Positions 32,401 through 42,619 of a stretch of DNA of 64,000 nt are shown piece after piece. Position 1 is the first letter of the stretch; each line of letters opens with the position of its first letter. Origin of the DNA: Agarophyton chilense (Eukaryota; Rhodophyta; Florideophyceae; Gracilariales; Gracilariaceae). The notes under the pieces are model-generated. The model ran no database searches and was not told the origin of the DNA. It worked only from the letters and a program-made list of their open reading frames with translations. The translations under genes and the position numbers were made by a program. The stretch spans positions 1,178,001-1,242,000 of the forward strand of contig JARGXX010000002.1 in the NCBI GenBank assembly GCA_030374765.1, in the 5' to 3' direction.

Positions 32401-32671
32401 ACTCCTTGGGCTCAATGGAATGAAGTTGAAGGAACGATATGCTGAAGACATCATTTCTGAACTACGCAATTATGCCAAACCAGTTTTTGAAAACCAGATA
32501 TCATATCGAGAAACGTTACGTAAAATTGCACTGGTCATATATAAGATGGATGGTGGTCTCATGACGAAGAGGTGCCTATCGGAGTACTTACGAACCCAGG
32601 AGTTTGGAACTGGACCGCAGAAAGAGCTGTTCCTAGCCAAGTACCTGCCCGACATGCAGAATAAACAATAG
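29480..32671 (+). CDS. LSD1/FLD-like flavin amine oxidase (putative histone demethylase)
   Basis: 1063 residues from the ATG at 29480. The FAD-binding motif VIVVGAGVAGLACAQ (about 28-42) and EARNRVGGRIF start the oxidase fold. A Pro/Ser-rich insert follows, with six DPDV units from a 12-bp repeat (about 104-125). Then come DIGASIMHG, DGYTPFLIDRLKQGLDI, VIAVPLGVLQ and GIHNKVVLRF, where K563 matches the FAD-contacting Lys of LSD1 enzymes. An insert near residue 676 has a CENC...CQNC zinc-ribbon-like pair. The C-terminal FAD block is FFAGEHCSDIGWQCVHGAYETG (about 810-832). A ~220-residue C-terminal extension is helical and of unknown function. I see no SWIRM domain. Upstream frame to 29363 is Arg-rich and unlikely to be coding. 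Confidence 0.88.
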   Translation: MSPVALPPVTATVVATAVAVQPPPPRVIVVGAGVAGLACAQELVTSAPHVDVVVLEARNRVGGRIFTHWLHADEPTAAAHQPSSQIALSAAQHSHRASALSPDPDVDPDVDPDVDPDVDPDVDHDASPAASPLPALSAASSHPNDAALSNHSPQPQWFTPVPLSNHHPSPSPSFPPSKPPSHHSHLKGDSPAVSPRRHVFQDLVCGTIHPDRTSSSGCPRLSVDIGASIMHGCADENQLVFKRAIQGRIRAPVVAGGSFYESTEHALWYDQTTARRIPTETIVEMHNIFFMASRYMAAVAARSDDGAGDMQSIFDCGVDYVAEHLENRKLTPTELAVLKKICARSIGYCSPMSDMALMQASAGMEKVGVDAHIGVPYEEDDPPFPGEIPCMTSASIKNQASRFNRAVAGTQKIPLNMIASKKGGTGDRIVLDGYTPFLIDRLKQGLDIRLKQSVCSVTKAIKPPVESVLVMEGQHASSNANKPAKRARTHTIPNWDADPEVAQRTIVVTTRSGELHQGDFVVIAVPLGVLQAENEESSVSFSPPLSVEKQEAIRGMGMGIHNKVVLRFREEDIFWPPKIPQLNCLDPRFQFFNMHCYGKTGTILAHVFCESGFANGFWGLTDEGVVAEVLAVLGGMFCSSSENGTAELPANSTQPEMRSTTNPIAKRRIARLLNICENCRRPMELGNTELDTPGMDSVSCQNCGFVVQDDDVQPASKRPGRMTRSREKESEMQKEDEDDVPSADQDEIVPPLNRVTWQAFPAPLEYLVTRWEDDPFALGSYSYMPCGSDWNMIDQVGAPEPGGFMKPYIFFAGEHCSDIGWQCVHGAYETGIRAAKQILACLRGESLNEPLHEMVKEGTSVAESQLANIGAASDSFWTPEREKALTRALIGYSDVYGNFEDIIDEISYALQSFKKEPTQLTRVQIRDLILERISERVEEQEPEAMAFKRFHRDEERTHIEIFPKPFHEVHKRPRLLGLNGMKLKERYAEDIISELRNYAKPVFENQISYRETLRKIALVIYKMDGGLMTKRCLSEYLRTQEFGTGPQKELFLAKYLPDMQNKQ

Positions 32672-33901
32672 CTTCAACGATCAGTGGTGGTCAGCGAACT
32701 GCTTCGGGGTGTTCCCGCCTCATGTGCCCTGTAGCCCTCTGCGCAATTCGTTCCATGTCCGTAAGTTTGATGCACGTCATGATCTTACTAGTTGGGTTTC
32801 ATTTCCTTACAAATCTTGGTCGTGCGCTCCGTCAAAGGCTCCTGCAAACTTCGAGCCGCTTCACCCGGGCCGCAGGTTGAAAGCCTCCGATGGGCCTCAC
32901 TCAACAGGAACGCTGAAGCTTTGTACCTTCGGCAACGCTTGTCGCTTCATGCCCGCTCTTGGTACTGTACTTCCCGTGTTTATGCAGTGGCTGTCCGTCG
33001 CCTGTTGGTTGCGAATTGGGCTCTGTGCTATCCTCGCATGGGACGCAATTGCAATCGAGTACAGTGCAGACCCGTCATCGCCAAGCACTGTATCATATCG
33101 TGATACAATAACGTTCCTTCTTCAGAGGAATTCTACGCAAACGGCAACTGCAAACCCCTGATACCCCAAGCGACAGCGTTTCCTCCCGCTTCACCCACTG
33201 CAACCATTCCGCTTGGAATAAACCCACCGTGCACACCAGACACCAGACTATCGAAATCAACAGAATCCTTTCCTCCCACTTCGGGCCCGGCACCGAGCCA
33301 AATTGGTGGCATGAACCTCAATCCCGTAAACCCGTTTCCACTACTCTTGCGCCATATTCATTTGCGTCTCCGACACCTCGCAAGACTTCCAATGTTCTTT
33401 CCTCTTCACGCGTTTGGCTGTCAATTAAGGCGAATCTCCCTCGTACATGCTAATCTCATCTATACCTTTCGATGCAGAAGCACAAGAAACGCATTCCAGG
33501 ATGAGCGGCATGGCTCCGCAATTTTTCACTATGCCCGATACCTTATCATTAAAAAGAGATAAAGATCGATGCGCGTTACGCTGGTAATCAAAGCTTGAAA
33601 TCGCAACTGTATCGCGATCATTGTTCTGAATTACCAGCAGCTGCTTCGAACCGCCAATAGAATCAATTCTCTCCATCTTCAAGAATCTTTCTATTACAAG
33701 AGTTTTCTGAGCTGAACTCAAGTAAACGTCTTGAAGATGAACATTTCTGTCATGAGCAGACTTCATCATGAACGTAGACGACCCCAGATGTAGCAGAAAA
33801 TATGCTGAAATGAATACCAACTTGTCCTCATATCTCTATCTGGGATGGATGTGAAGAGATACTATGTAGCGAAATAACATGCAGCAGGAAAGAGAAAAAC
33901 T
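32672..33901. other. Intergenic stretch with possible small secreted ORF
   Basis: Mostly no recognisable gene. One frame at 32709-33161 has near its end a hydrophobic stretch (VFMQWLSVACWLRIGLCAILAW) followed by Ser/Pro, and a Pro/Thr-rich run continues from about 33104 to 33350 in a different frame. This could be a broken or spliced small secreted protein, or chance. Confidence 0.25.
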
Positions 33902-35983
33902 TTATAATACACAGTTGGCATCGTTACAAAACTGTGTTCCTATATCATTCCTTCTCCAGTCTAAGAGACAGTTTCTGTCGGGGGGAAGGAGACTCAAAAT
34001 CAACATCCCAAATAAGGCCAAGGCAACTATAGTGCTTTTCCTCGGAGTTCTTCTCTTTGTTAAACAATCCATAGACCTCGGGCAGAAATCTAATTTTCGG
34101 TTCAATGATGTGCTCAGAGCATCAGCAGAGAAGAATTCCTGGTTCTCAGCAGACACAGCCGAATGAACTCTTGGCAATGGTAGTGATAAACCAAAGAGAG
34201 AAATCGTTTCCTGATCCTGTTCCCATGGCATTTGTTCCCACCTCATCGGAGAGAGTTTTGACGTTCCATACAATGATGTACGGGAAATGCATTCCGTATT
34301 GATGTCCTTGCATTCTTTTTGGATCCTGCCCGGCACCAGACTGTGTTGAAATGGCGCTCCAAATTCATTTAAAGCTTTCTCCTCTTTGTCTTCCTCGATT
34401 GTTGTGGGTACGGCTTTCGAAAAATCTGATGTACCTATCGCAGGCGCTTGTTCTCGAGCTCCAGATGGAGGAAAATCTCTCTCAAGAGGGAAAGTGGCTA
34501 GTATTTTCCCGGACGTAGGGGAGTATGCGGTCACTGTTCCATTGAATGATGTACCCAGAATGCAATTGGAATAAGATTCTTCAGATGTACCTTCTTCCTC
34601 TTCTGACGAATCATGGTATGATGGCAGTATTCCAAACACACTTTCAAGATCTGCACTTCTGTCCCCAGACTCGTCCATCGATATTTGTTCCAAACTCTCC
34701 GACAAGCTGCGCACAAATATTATATCACTTTCGCCAGATGACACAGATATTATATCTTGGAAATGAGAAGAAGCCATAAACGTAGCAGACGTAGGAGGTA
34801 AAACGTTCATCCTCTCCACTTCTTTTTCCTTCGTGCGACCGACAGTAGTTTCCCCAGGAATCTCTCGATTCTGTTCCAGACATGCACGTTTGGCGATTGG
34901 TGATCCAAACTCATAGCCATGTCTTCCATTTTTGTATTCTGGATCTTCTGTAGTAGATACATCGTCCAAGAGCTTTGGAGAAATCCTAAGACATGCTGGA
35001 ATATCAGCACCAGATGATACCGTTTCGGCTTCTCCAGAATGAGGCGAGGGCATTAAACAGGTAGTTCCAGCGCGACCTCCAAGTTCACATGGAACACTTT
35101 GAATCATTCCAACGGACGTATTTGAATCTTTTGGAGAGGTTACGTTATCCTTCAAGTCTCTCCGTGAACGCGCAATTGTGTGTGTGGATGAAATGCTGTC
35201 ACATGTTTCAATCCTCATCTTTTCGAAACTGGTCTCGGTGAGAGACCTTTTCAATGTACACCCTGTCTTGAAGGTGCTGGAAGAACTCCGCCCATGATGT
35301 TCAAGAGTTGGCCAATGCTTAGATATGCCGAAATTAGTGGAGTCCTCCGTAGGGGTGGAACTCGAATCTTCGTCGGCCAGGAGCACGAACAAAGAGAGAT
35401 CGTTCCATTTTGTTGAGGACGAACCCTGAAAATGCTCATGTTCTTGAGCTTGAGCATCTCCCCTCCCAACCAATTTCTGGCTGCCTTTCTCGTAGTCAAC
35501 GAAGGATTCAACCTCATCTATGCTGGCTTGACGCCTCCCAGGGTTGAATCCTCCACTTCCGGGATCCTGTGGCAGTGTGGGAGGCATGAACAAATCACCA
35601 GAGACGTTTGTCTCTTTTTCCTGGCCATTATGCTGTGGGTTGGCCGTTGATTTCTGAGGGCGAAGAATGCTCACCACCTTTTTCTTCCCCCTCTTCAATG
35701 CCCTCCCGACGCTTTTCGCCTTCCCACTAAGGCCGGAAACCCTCCTCCATGGAGGTCGTATGCCACCAAAAGGCATCTTCTTGTTCTTCCCTCTGCCCCT
35801 TGCCTTCGTTTCGTCCTCTTGTGGCGGAGGAATACTGTGGTCGTAGTAAGCTTGTACAGCTTCTACCCCGCAGCTGTCGATGGCCTCGGGCTTTTTAGCT
35901 GCCCCATCATCGTCGCTGCCTTGCATGCTGCGTGCCAGCTTTCCCTTAGATATCATGCTGATAATCTGGAAGAAGCCAACCAT
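33902..35983 (-). CDS. Hypothetical Ser-rich protein with C-terminal membrane anchor
   Basis: 693 residues in one open frame. A short hydrophobic start (MVGFFQIISMISKG) is followed by a basic region (about 55-115, with KARGRGKNKK and RALKRGKKKVVS) and a long Ser/Glu/Asp-rich, probably disordered middle. Near the C-terminus STIVALALFGMLILSLL (about 651-667) could be a single membrane helix, leaving ~26 residues including NCLLDW after it, which would suit a tail-anchored topology. No known domain is visible. The gene stands alone between the LSD1-like gene and a 3.9-kb gene-poor stretch. Confidence 0.6.
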   Translation of the reverse strand: MVGFFQIISMISKGKLARSMQGSDDDGAAKKPEAIDSCGVEAVQAYYDHSIPPPQEDETKARGRGKNKKMPFGGIRPPWRRVSGLSGKAKSVGRALKRGKKKVVSILRPQKSTANPQHNGQEKETNVSGDLFMPPTLPQDPGSGGFNPGRRQASIDEVESFVDYEKGSQKLVGRGDAQAQEHEHFQGSSSTKWNDLSLFVLLADEDSSSTPTEDSTNFGISKHWPTLEHHGRSSSSTFKTGCTLKRSLTETSFEKMRIETCDSISSTHTIARSRRDLKDNVTSPKDSNTSVGMIQSVPCELGGRAGTTCLMPSPHSGEAETVSSGADIPACLRISPKLLDDVSTTEDPEYKNGRHGYEFGSPIAKRACLEQNREIPGETTVGRTKEKEVERMNVLPPTSATFMASSHFQDIISVSSGESDIIFVRSLSESLEQISMDESGDRSADLESVFGILPSYHDSSEEEEGTSEESYSNCILGTSFNGTVTAYSPTSGKILATFPLERDFPPSGAREQAPAIGTSDFSKAVPTTIEEDKEEKALNEFGAPFQHSLVPGRIQKECKDINTECISRTSLYGTSKLSPMRWEQMPWEQDQETISLFGLSLPLPRVHSAVSAENQEFFSADALSTSLNRKLDFCPRSMDCLTKRRTPRKSTIVALALFGMLILSLLPPDRNCLLDWRRNDIGTQFCNDANCVL

Positions 35984-38900
35984 TTGGATGGGTAGATGCT
36001 ATCGATCAAGAATGTCAGTGTTGTGAACAAAGCTGCTTTTATACGTGAAAACTCAGGCCCACTGTACGTCAAAAGCCCCGTAACTCCGGAACTACCTGTC
36101 ACATCTCCTTCATGATCATAAGTTCGAATTGAAAGGGAGAAGGGTTTCGGAAATCAGTGACTTCTGTCACGTATTTCATACTTTGGAATGATGGCATCTA
36201 ATTATGTTTCTTCTTCTTGCTTATTGCGGTCTAGCGTTCCTGATTTCAAAACGTCAGGGGCCCTATCTTACAAGTACTTCTCTCTTCTAAAGAAGGCCAA
36301 AAACTTTAACGGCTATTGCTTAATCGTTTCTGATTATGTTTCATCGAGCTTTCAGACGAAAATGCCGCAAATCAGCCCTCACGATGGTCAGAAATGACAC
36401 CGTTGTCAATCTGGAATCTTGGTGGAATGGTCGAACGAGGTACTGACTGATAAATCATTTGAACCTTCAAAGAGATGAAGAAGTTTGCGATATTCGCAAT
36501 AGAATTAAAAGCTCTGCTTCAGCTGAACATGTCCACGATATTTACTATTACCCTCAAAACATAGATGAGTTGTATGATGTGGGGAAATGTTTCGTAGTAA
36601 GTGTTATTTAGTGCAACATAGGATTTGGGCGAAACTTGCACAAGTAAGAAGGGGGATATTAATAAAGTTCTAAAGCGGAACGCAAGGTGGCGATATAGAC
36701 CATCGGGGCCTTAGGAAGAAGAGGCTTCCGCTCTTCAAAATGGTCATCCTCTCAGAATACATGCCTTGTTGTCAGTTACAAACCTTCACGACGACAATCT
36801 GTGCGTCGCAAGAATTGAAATGATTCTGAAGATAACGTTGCTACAGCATGTCGTGGCGGTGGGTAACGCATACTTCTACTGGAGAATCCAGGCGCTAAGA
36901 ATTTGTCACGCACAGGTATGCCGTCACTGAGCATCGCCTTTTCTCGATTTGAACGAAAGACAGCCTCTCTCTACCAGAAAGTGAATTGCACTGTCCGTTG
37001 TTCCCTCACTCCAGCTGTCTGTCAAGAAAACAAGAACTGACATTGTATCACACATCTCCGCGATAAAATGACTCTCTGCTCTAATTCTTTAGGTCAATCG
37101 GTAAGCAGATAGGGTTTCCGTTTCCCTTACTCCCTCTACCCTTCGTTCTCGGTTCTCCGTGCTAACCGCAGCACCCCTCGACTACTATTGAGAGGGACTT
37201 GAACTCAAGTTGGCCTATTGTCAATGTCCCTGACTAGTTGTATGCTCTTTTTTCCTAACCTCCTGTTCGATGCATCCCGACGATCGGGACGAGAAACTAC
37301 AACGCTTTCATTATTTACCAGAGGTAAAGTAGCTGACTTAAACGCCACCAGGGGCTGATGTTGTACCAGAAGAAGTAATGTTGAATCCCAGGCAAAACGC
37401 AACGAAGCAGGAACAAAGACCGGGAACAAGAACCCTCGAAGGAATCCGGATTCCTTCGAGTTTTTTTTTCAAGCGTTCAGGAGCGTTCACGGACAATGAA
37501 CAGACCCGCGGCGAGGAAGAGGCACCTCTCCCTACTGGCCTGTCCTTTGTTGGATCTCAAGCCCGTCACTAGAACAGTGCAGTATTCCCCTCGTACACTC
37601 AATGCACTGTGATCTTCCCTTCCTTTGGTCGGTTCTACTGGGTAACAAGAAGATAAAGCTCGTTACGAGTACTAGGAATTGTGTTTATTTGCTAAACGCT
37701 GAAGAACGAAATGAACTCTAGACGCTGCCCTCGGTGACTTTGTGTAGGAAATTAAGGTAAGCTTTCGATAGGCTTGGATGATTTTTGTCAAAGTTGTGGA
37801 CTTTTGACTAGCACACAACAGACACTTACGGGTCAGTCACAAATGAAACTGATGGATGGCAGAAGATCACCTTGACGCGATGTATCTGTGGATCGAACAC
37901 ATCGAAGAGAAATGAAAAGCAGCCAGATCCCCAACGGAAGCCAAGATCAAGAAGAAAGATGAAGCAGTAGTTCTCTATTTTCCATGCGCCTTTGTTTATT
38001 CTGAACATGTGGAGTATCTATCAAGGATTTGAACAATTCATGTTTGTTTTCTTTTAGAAAAGGAAGATCCGATATGCCAAATCCCAGCGGTTCTGCGCGT
38101 TCGAAGAACCTTTTGGATTCAAAGAAGCAGGAAGTTTGAAAGGAAGGATATTGCTTGTGTTCCCTTTGTGGTCTGTGAAATCTTCAGATGCACAATGCTT
38201 TATTTCTCATGTTTCTCTATTTGCTATGACTGTTTTGGTTGGCCCTTTGACTGTAATTGTCAGATGAGACTTTTGGGACTCGAAAGCTGGAAAAGAGGTT
38301 TAAAGAACATCACCTCAGATCCTCAGAACACCCATTTACCCTTTCCTCGCGTTTAAAGAAGTGAGGCATCCGGTTCGAGGTGTGAATGTTGGGGTACAAG
38401 GACAAACCCCGAGTTTCACGAGAAATATATTTACGCTCTCTCTAGTAGAAGGAATAGAAAGCAAAGGGTTGCGGATACGGAGTATTTGGGCGACCTGCGG
38501 ACTTGGCCGATTTTGAAACTGGAAACACTACGGAACTTGCCATTTTTGCTATCTACTTTTTGATGTAGACATCATTTCGCTCTTTCGAAGCTATAACAAA
38601 ACTTACAGAGCATTTTCTCTCGACAAAACGGCAAAGAACTCGTTTGGTTCGTCTCAAACGGTATCCTTTACAGGTTCCTGTGTTCACTCGAAATGCATGC
38701 TAGTATTTCCTTTCTCGATGCGTTTGCGTAGTGAACATCGAATACACTGTGAACCCAATTTCATACTCTATTTAGCAGCAGGGTGCATGTAGAACGGCTA
38801 TTGATTTGTAATCGATAAATGAGGTACAGAAGGACTTGTACAAGTGGTTGGGATCGTACGCTAGCCCCTGCCCGAGCGAACACGTTAACGCTCAATGTTC

Positions 38901-39603
38901 GCACAGGAAAAATGATGCAAGATTTCCAAAGGTTAGGGCTGCGTGTTGAAAAACCTCGCTCATTTTAGTGTCGTAGTCAGTTTTGTTGTACCGAATACTT
39001 TCTAGCGTTCTGGGTGCTCCACTGGAGCTTTCAAATGGACAAGAGCTCCTGCTCCCCAAAAAACGACTCTTGCCTCCAGACAAGAGGCTTCCCCCAGAAC
39101 CAAGCCATAGCAGAGGTGGGTACCGTCGAAATAAAAAGAGTAATCCTTGTGAGAGAATTTTTTCGCTTTTCAGCGTTGGTGGCGCGATTCGGAGCAGCAG
39201 CGACAGAGGCGTTGACGAACACTTAGCTTGACCATTTTGACCGACCACTATGAAATAAATTCTTTTCCTACAGTATGTGTATCGAAATCTTATTTCCAGG
39301 TTTCCTTGGAGGTTGTGCGAAATCAATTGAGTGAACTGGGCTACAGAATTGTCTGGATCAAGCAACAATTGCAATTGGACGACGGTTCTTGTAGTGAAAT
39401 CTCACAAACAGAATAGCGTTTAGGGGTGCTTCCGAGAACTTCGAACCGCGAAAGGCTGAGTTGACCTCATAATTTTGTACAAACCACGTCACAGTCTTGA
39501 TTTGATCCCAGTTACAATCTATCTTGACAGAAAGGGAGAGAGGGTGAGCGAGAAAACGACCCTGACAGAAAAGATTAGAAAAAGGTCAAAATGTGACAAC
39601 CAC

Positions 39604-39644
<41 letters not shown>

Positions 39645-39876
39645 AGGCTATAAAAGTGTCCGGCCAGACACTAGAGGAACGTGGACAGCTGTACTAGCAG
39701 TGAGCTCCCACATAAAAAGCTACAGTCTACCTTGATAAAACACGTGTACGTCACATCTCATGTGGTACATCTCTGAGAGAGATGTTTTCAGCACCAATAC
39801 TAAGATCTCTGACCCATACTCGCTGTCCAACAGCTCCCTGCGGAAGAACGTTAGCTTTTCGACCATCCCGTACGAT
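35984..39876. other. 3.9-kb stretch without a recognised gene
   Basis: Base composition is more AT-rich than the gene block. Open frames are short, except one of 160 codons on the minus strand (38892-39374) that I do not recognise. No LTR, transposase or RNA gene was seen. It may contain old, unrecognisable transposon DNA. Confidence 0.5.
39605..39643. repeat. (GA)n microsatellite
   Basis: About 19 GA dinucleotides in a row, roughly 230 bases beyond the 3' end of the Psb32-like gene. Confidence 0.95.
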
Positions 39877-40800
39877 TCATGAGGCCTTATTCCCCGGGGG
39901 TCCAATTCCGATCGGGATCCACACCCAAATCAGCAGAGCAGGCGCAAGAAAAGAGGCTGATACGGCGGCGAGCTGCCATGAGAAGCCCGAAATCCTGGCC
40001 ACAACGGGCCCAATCCCAAAACTTACGAAAAAGATGCCCCATAATGGACTGAATAAGGTGACGTAGCGAGAGTTAAAAGTGGAACCGCCAGTCCTTGACA
40101 CGGCACCCACAATACAGCCTGCAAATGCCGCACAACAAAGCGAAACGAACAACTGATCATTGCTGATGCCTGGCACGAACCTGCATATTGCTACGTTCGG
40201 TTGTGCACATTGTTCAATTGCGGATATAGTTTCTAGCAACGATGTGTCTGCTCCTTTATCACGGACATAAAAGGTGTTTCCATATCTGTTCGAAAGTTCG
40301 CTCCAAAAGGAGGGGGGTAGCTTCATTTTTACCTGTTCGCCAACACGGAAACGAAGCAAGTTTGGCGACGATGGTTCAGCAATAATAAGCACACTGCGAT
40401 CATCTTGAGGAAAAACGGACTGAATTCGCCTTCCAGGCGCTGTTGTTTCACTTTGAGTGAGGATTGAGATGTGAAAGCCACTTGTGTTGTATAACTTATT
40501 TAAACGACCTTGGACGCGAAGTCGTTCGCCAGCTGTGAGAACATTCTCCAAATCGAGTAGAGAGGGGGTTGATGGTGCGGTTTGTAGGGTTCGTGGCTGT
40601 TGTGCGGAAGCTTGTGCTGCTTGTTGGGCATGAATTGATAAAGGCGTAGCATACATTGTTGTTGCTAGAATTGTGGCCAGGCTAATCGTTGCAGGCGACT
40701 TTAGCGCACATGTGGGAGGCGACAGCCCTCGTCGCCGTTTAACAGGTAAAGAAGCCGATGGGACGAAAGCTCGAAAAGTGTGACTCATGTTCAAATCCAT
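39877..40800 (-). CDS. Psb32/TPM-domain thylakoid protein
   Basis: 307 residues. The leader looks bipartite: a basic plastid part (residues 1-35, with KRRRG) and a hydrophobic thylakoid-type segment ending in an Ala motif (about 36-60, SPATISLATILATTMYATPL). The TPM domain spans about 81-200 (LLDLENVLTAGERLRVQGRL, then HISILTQ and SVLIIAE), as in Psb32 and TLP18.3 proteins that help photosystem II repair. Three hydrophobic helices follow (about 216-235, 248-269, 274-297), more than the single C-terminal helix usual in Psb32. Divergent from the ELO gene, with 393 bp between start codons. Family call is good; orthology to Psb32 proper is inference. Confidence 0.75.
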   Translation of the reverse strand: MDLNMSHTFRAFVPSASLPVKRRRGLSPPTCALKSPATISLATILATTMYATPLSIHAQQAAQASAQQPRTLQTAPSTPSLLDLENVLTAGERLRVQGRLNKLYNTSGFHISILTQSETTAPGRRIQSVFPQDDRSVLIIAEPSSPNLLRFRVGEQVKMKLPPSFWSELSNRYGNTFYVRDKGADTSLLETISAIEQCAQPNVAICRFVPGISNDQLFVSLCCAAFAGCIVGAVSRTGGSTFNSRYVTLFSPLWGIFFVSFGIGPVVARISGFSWQLAAVSASFLAPALLIWVWIPIGIGPPGNKAS

Positions 40801-41193
40801 ATACTGCCCAGCGAGATGGGTTCGCTTTACTGAAGAAAAAGAGGGCGAGCATGTGGGTGAGCTCGTTCAATCTGCGTTAACTACCAAGTTACGTAGATAC
40901 ATGTGCAGAGCAGTCCAAACAAATAGATGAAAATTAAACATCAATTAAATGTGCATCTGTGAAATGAGTGGCCCTGAGGTGACAGGCAGTGACATTTGGT
41001 TGGTGAACGAAACTGTGTGCTTGCCGCGATTCAGATCCGTCGCCGTTAAACAATCCACGTTCTTCCAAGCTAGTCCGCGACTCTCACACCATCCTCTCCA
41101 ACTTTCTTTAAGCTTTGACTAAGCGTAAGCTGAGAACATTCGTCTCGCTCATACAAAAACAATCAGCGTCGCCTCCGATCAAAGTAACGAAAC
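40801..41193. promoter_or_regulatory. Shared divergent upstream region of the Psb32-like and ELO genes
   Basis: 393 bp between two divergent start codons must contain both promoters and 5' UTRs. I see no clear TATA box at a typical distance or other known element. Confidence 0.4.
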
Positions 41194-42129
41194 ATGGCTG
41201 AAAACATAAACAACATCACCACCGAAAGCGTCAGGAACGTGCTAGAGATCTTGCCGCCAACCGCTCAGAGGCTACATACACTCATATCGCCGCTGAACAA
41301 CTTTTACCCCCTCCTCGAGCCGCTGCAGCAGAAGTTCGGTCCTCTCGCTGCGCGATTCGACTCCGAGTTCGAAAACTTGTTCGGTCCTATACATCCGTAC
41401 TCTAACAATTTCCCGATGATGTCACCCCATAATGCCGCCTTTTTCGCCCTTCTCTACATCGGGCTTGTGACGGTGCTCATGCCCCTTTTCCGTCTTGTTA
41501 AGTTCAGGCTTTATCTCAGGCCCCTTATGAAGGTTTACAACGCATTTATGGTTGTTCTAAGCTCTTACATGTGCATACAGGCGATTTTGCTGGCGAGAGA
41601 GTCTAACTCATCTGTGTTTTGTGTACCGATGGCTACCGGAGTTGCGGGCGAGAGAATGGCGCAATTGGTATGGGTGTTTACATACTCAAAGGTAGTTGAA
41701 TTCTTGGATACCGTCTTTATGGTTTTCGAGGCACGTTATCGTCAAGTTTCGTTTCTCCATGTGTACCACCACATCACCATTCTGGCCTACTGGTTCACCA
41801 TTTTATGGATGGCCCCTGGATCCGATGCGTACTTTTCGTTGGCTGGAAACAGCTTTATTCACGTGCTCATGTATGGATACTACCTGTTGGCATCCTTCGG
41901 GTATTCGCCTTGGTGGAAATTCTACATCACCAAAATGCAAATCCTCCAGTTTTGCTGCTTCTGCATACAGAGCATTTACGTGGGGTATGTCATGACCGAG
42001 AAAAGATGTGACTTTCCGAACGTTCTCAGCAGAGGATTGTTGTGGTACATGCTCACCCTTATCGCTCTGTTCATGCACTTTTTGGTTACGAACAAACGAT
42101 CAAAGAATCAAAAAACCAAGACTACGTGA
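41194..42129 (+). CDS. ELO-family very-long-chain fatty-acid elongase (3-ketoacyl-CoA synthase)
   Basis: Condenses malonyl-CoA with acyl-CoA in the ER, the first step of fatty-acid elongation; algal members often act on polyunsaturated fatty acids. 311 residues, the usual family length. Hallmark blocks are KVVEFLDTVF (166-175), the catalytic HVYHH box (189-193), NSFIHVLMYGYY (219-230) and KMQILQF (247-253). About seven hydrophobic segments are visible. The HVYHH form, rather than HxFHH, is common in PUFA elongases. The C-terminus KTKTT fits the KxKxx ER-retrieval signal. Substrate range cannot be fixed by eye. Confidence 0.93.
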   Translation: MAENINNITTESVRNVLEILPPTAQRLHTLISPLNNFYPLLEPLQQKFGPLAARFDSEFENLFGPIHPYSNNFPMMSPHNAAFFALLYIGLVTVLMPLFRLVKFRLYLRPLMKVYNAFMVVLSSYMCIQAILLARESNSSVFCVPMATGVAGERMAQLVWVFTYSKVVEFLDTVFMVFEARYRQVSFLHVYHHITILAYWFTILWMAPGSDAYFSLAGNSFIHVLMYGYYLLASFGYSPWWKFYITKMQILQFCCFCIQSIYVGYVMTEKRCDFPNVLSRGLLWYMLTLIALFMHFLVTNKRSKNQKTKTT

Positions 42130-42619
42130 GAAGCAAGCCAAGCCTCTACTGCATCAGCAAGCTTCTGTCAAGAATGGAGGAGGAAGTGCATTTCTTGTTC
42201 GACTGGGGCCCAAGGGTTGTAAACAATGTAGAAGTTTTGATCAATCGACAAACTGGCCTTTACTTTTTATTTACTAATTAGATGTGCTCAATGAGACTGA
42301 ATCTCACCGAAAACAAGCCATAGATCTACCCACTAGAATAGAAACATATGGGTCAGATCCATATAACAAGAGATAAGCGTCATCTGAGCACCATCTGTGA
42401 CGAACGATAACGATGAATACCACGAAAAGCAGAATCAGCGCATGTTATACTGCTACAACAAGAGGAAAATCACAGACACGTTCCCTCGCGTCTTCCTTCG
42501 AAGCCAGAAAATAAACCACTTCACATCCAACACAGCGAGATATAGAAGGGTTAACTCGACACACAATTTTCACATAATGCAGTGCAAGCGGAGGAACTTC
42601 GCATAAAACCCAAAATCTA
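42130..42619. other. Convergent intergenic region
   Basis: Between the 3' ends of the ELO gene (+) and the coiled-coil/LEA-like gene (-). Presumably 3' UTRs; no other feature recognised. Confidence 0.5.

Noticed and set aside
37190..37260. Possible minus-strand tRNA (GAGTTCAAGTCCC)
   Set aside because: The T-stem does not pair and no acceptor stem or A-box is found at the right distance.
38892..39374. 160-codon minus-strand frame in the gene-poor stretch
   Set aside because: No domain, leader or composition typical of the neighbouring genes; plus strand is open over part of it too.
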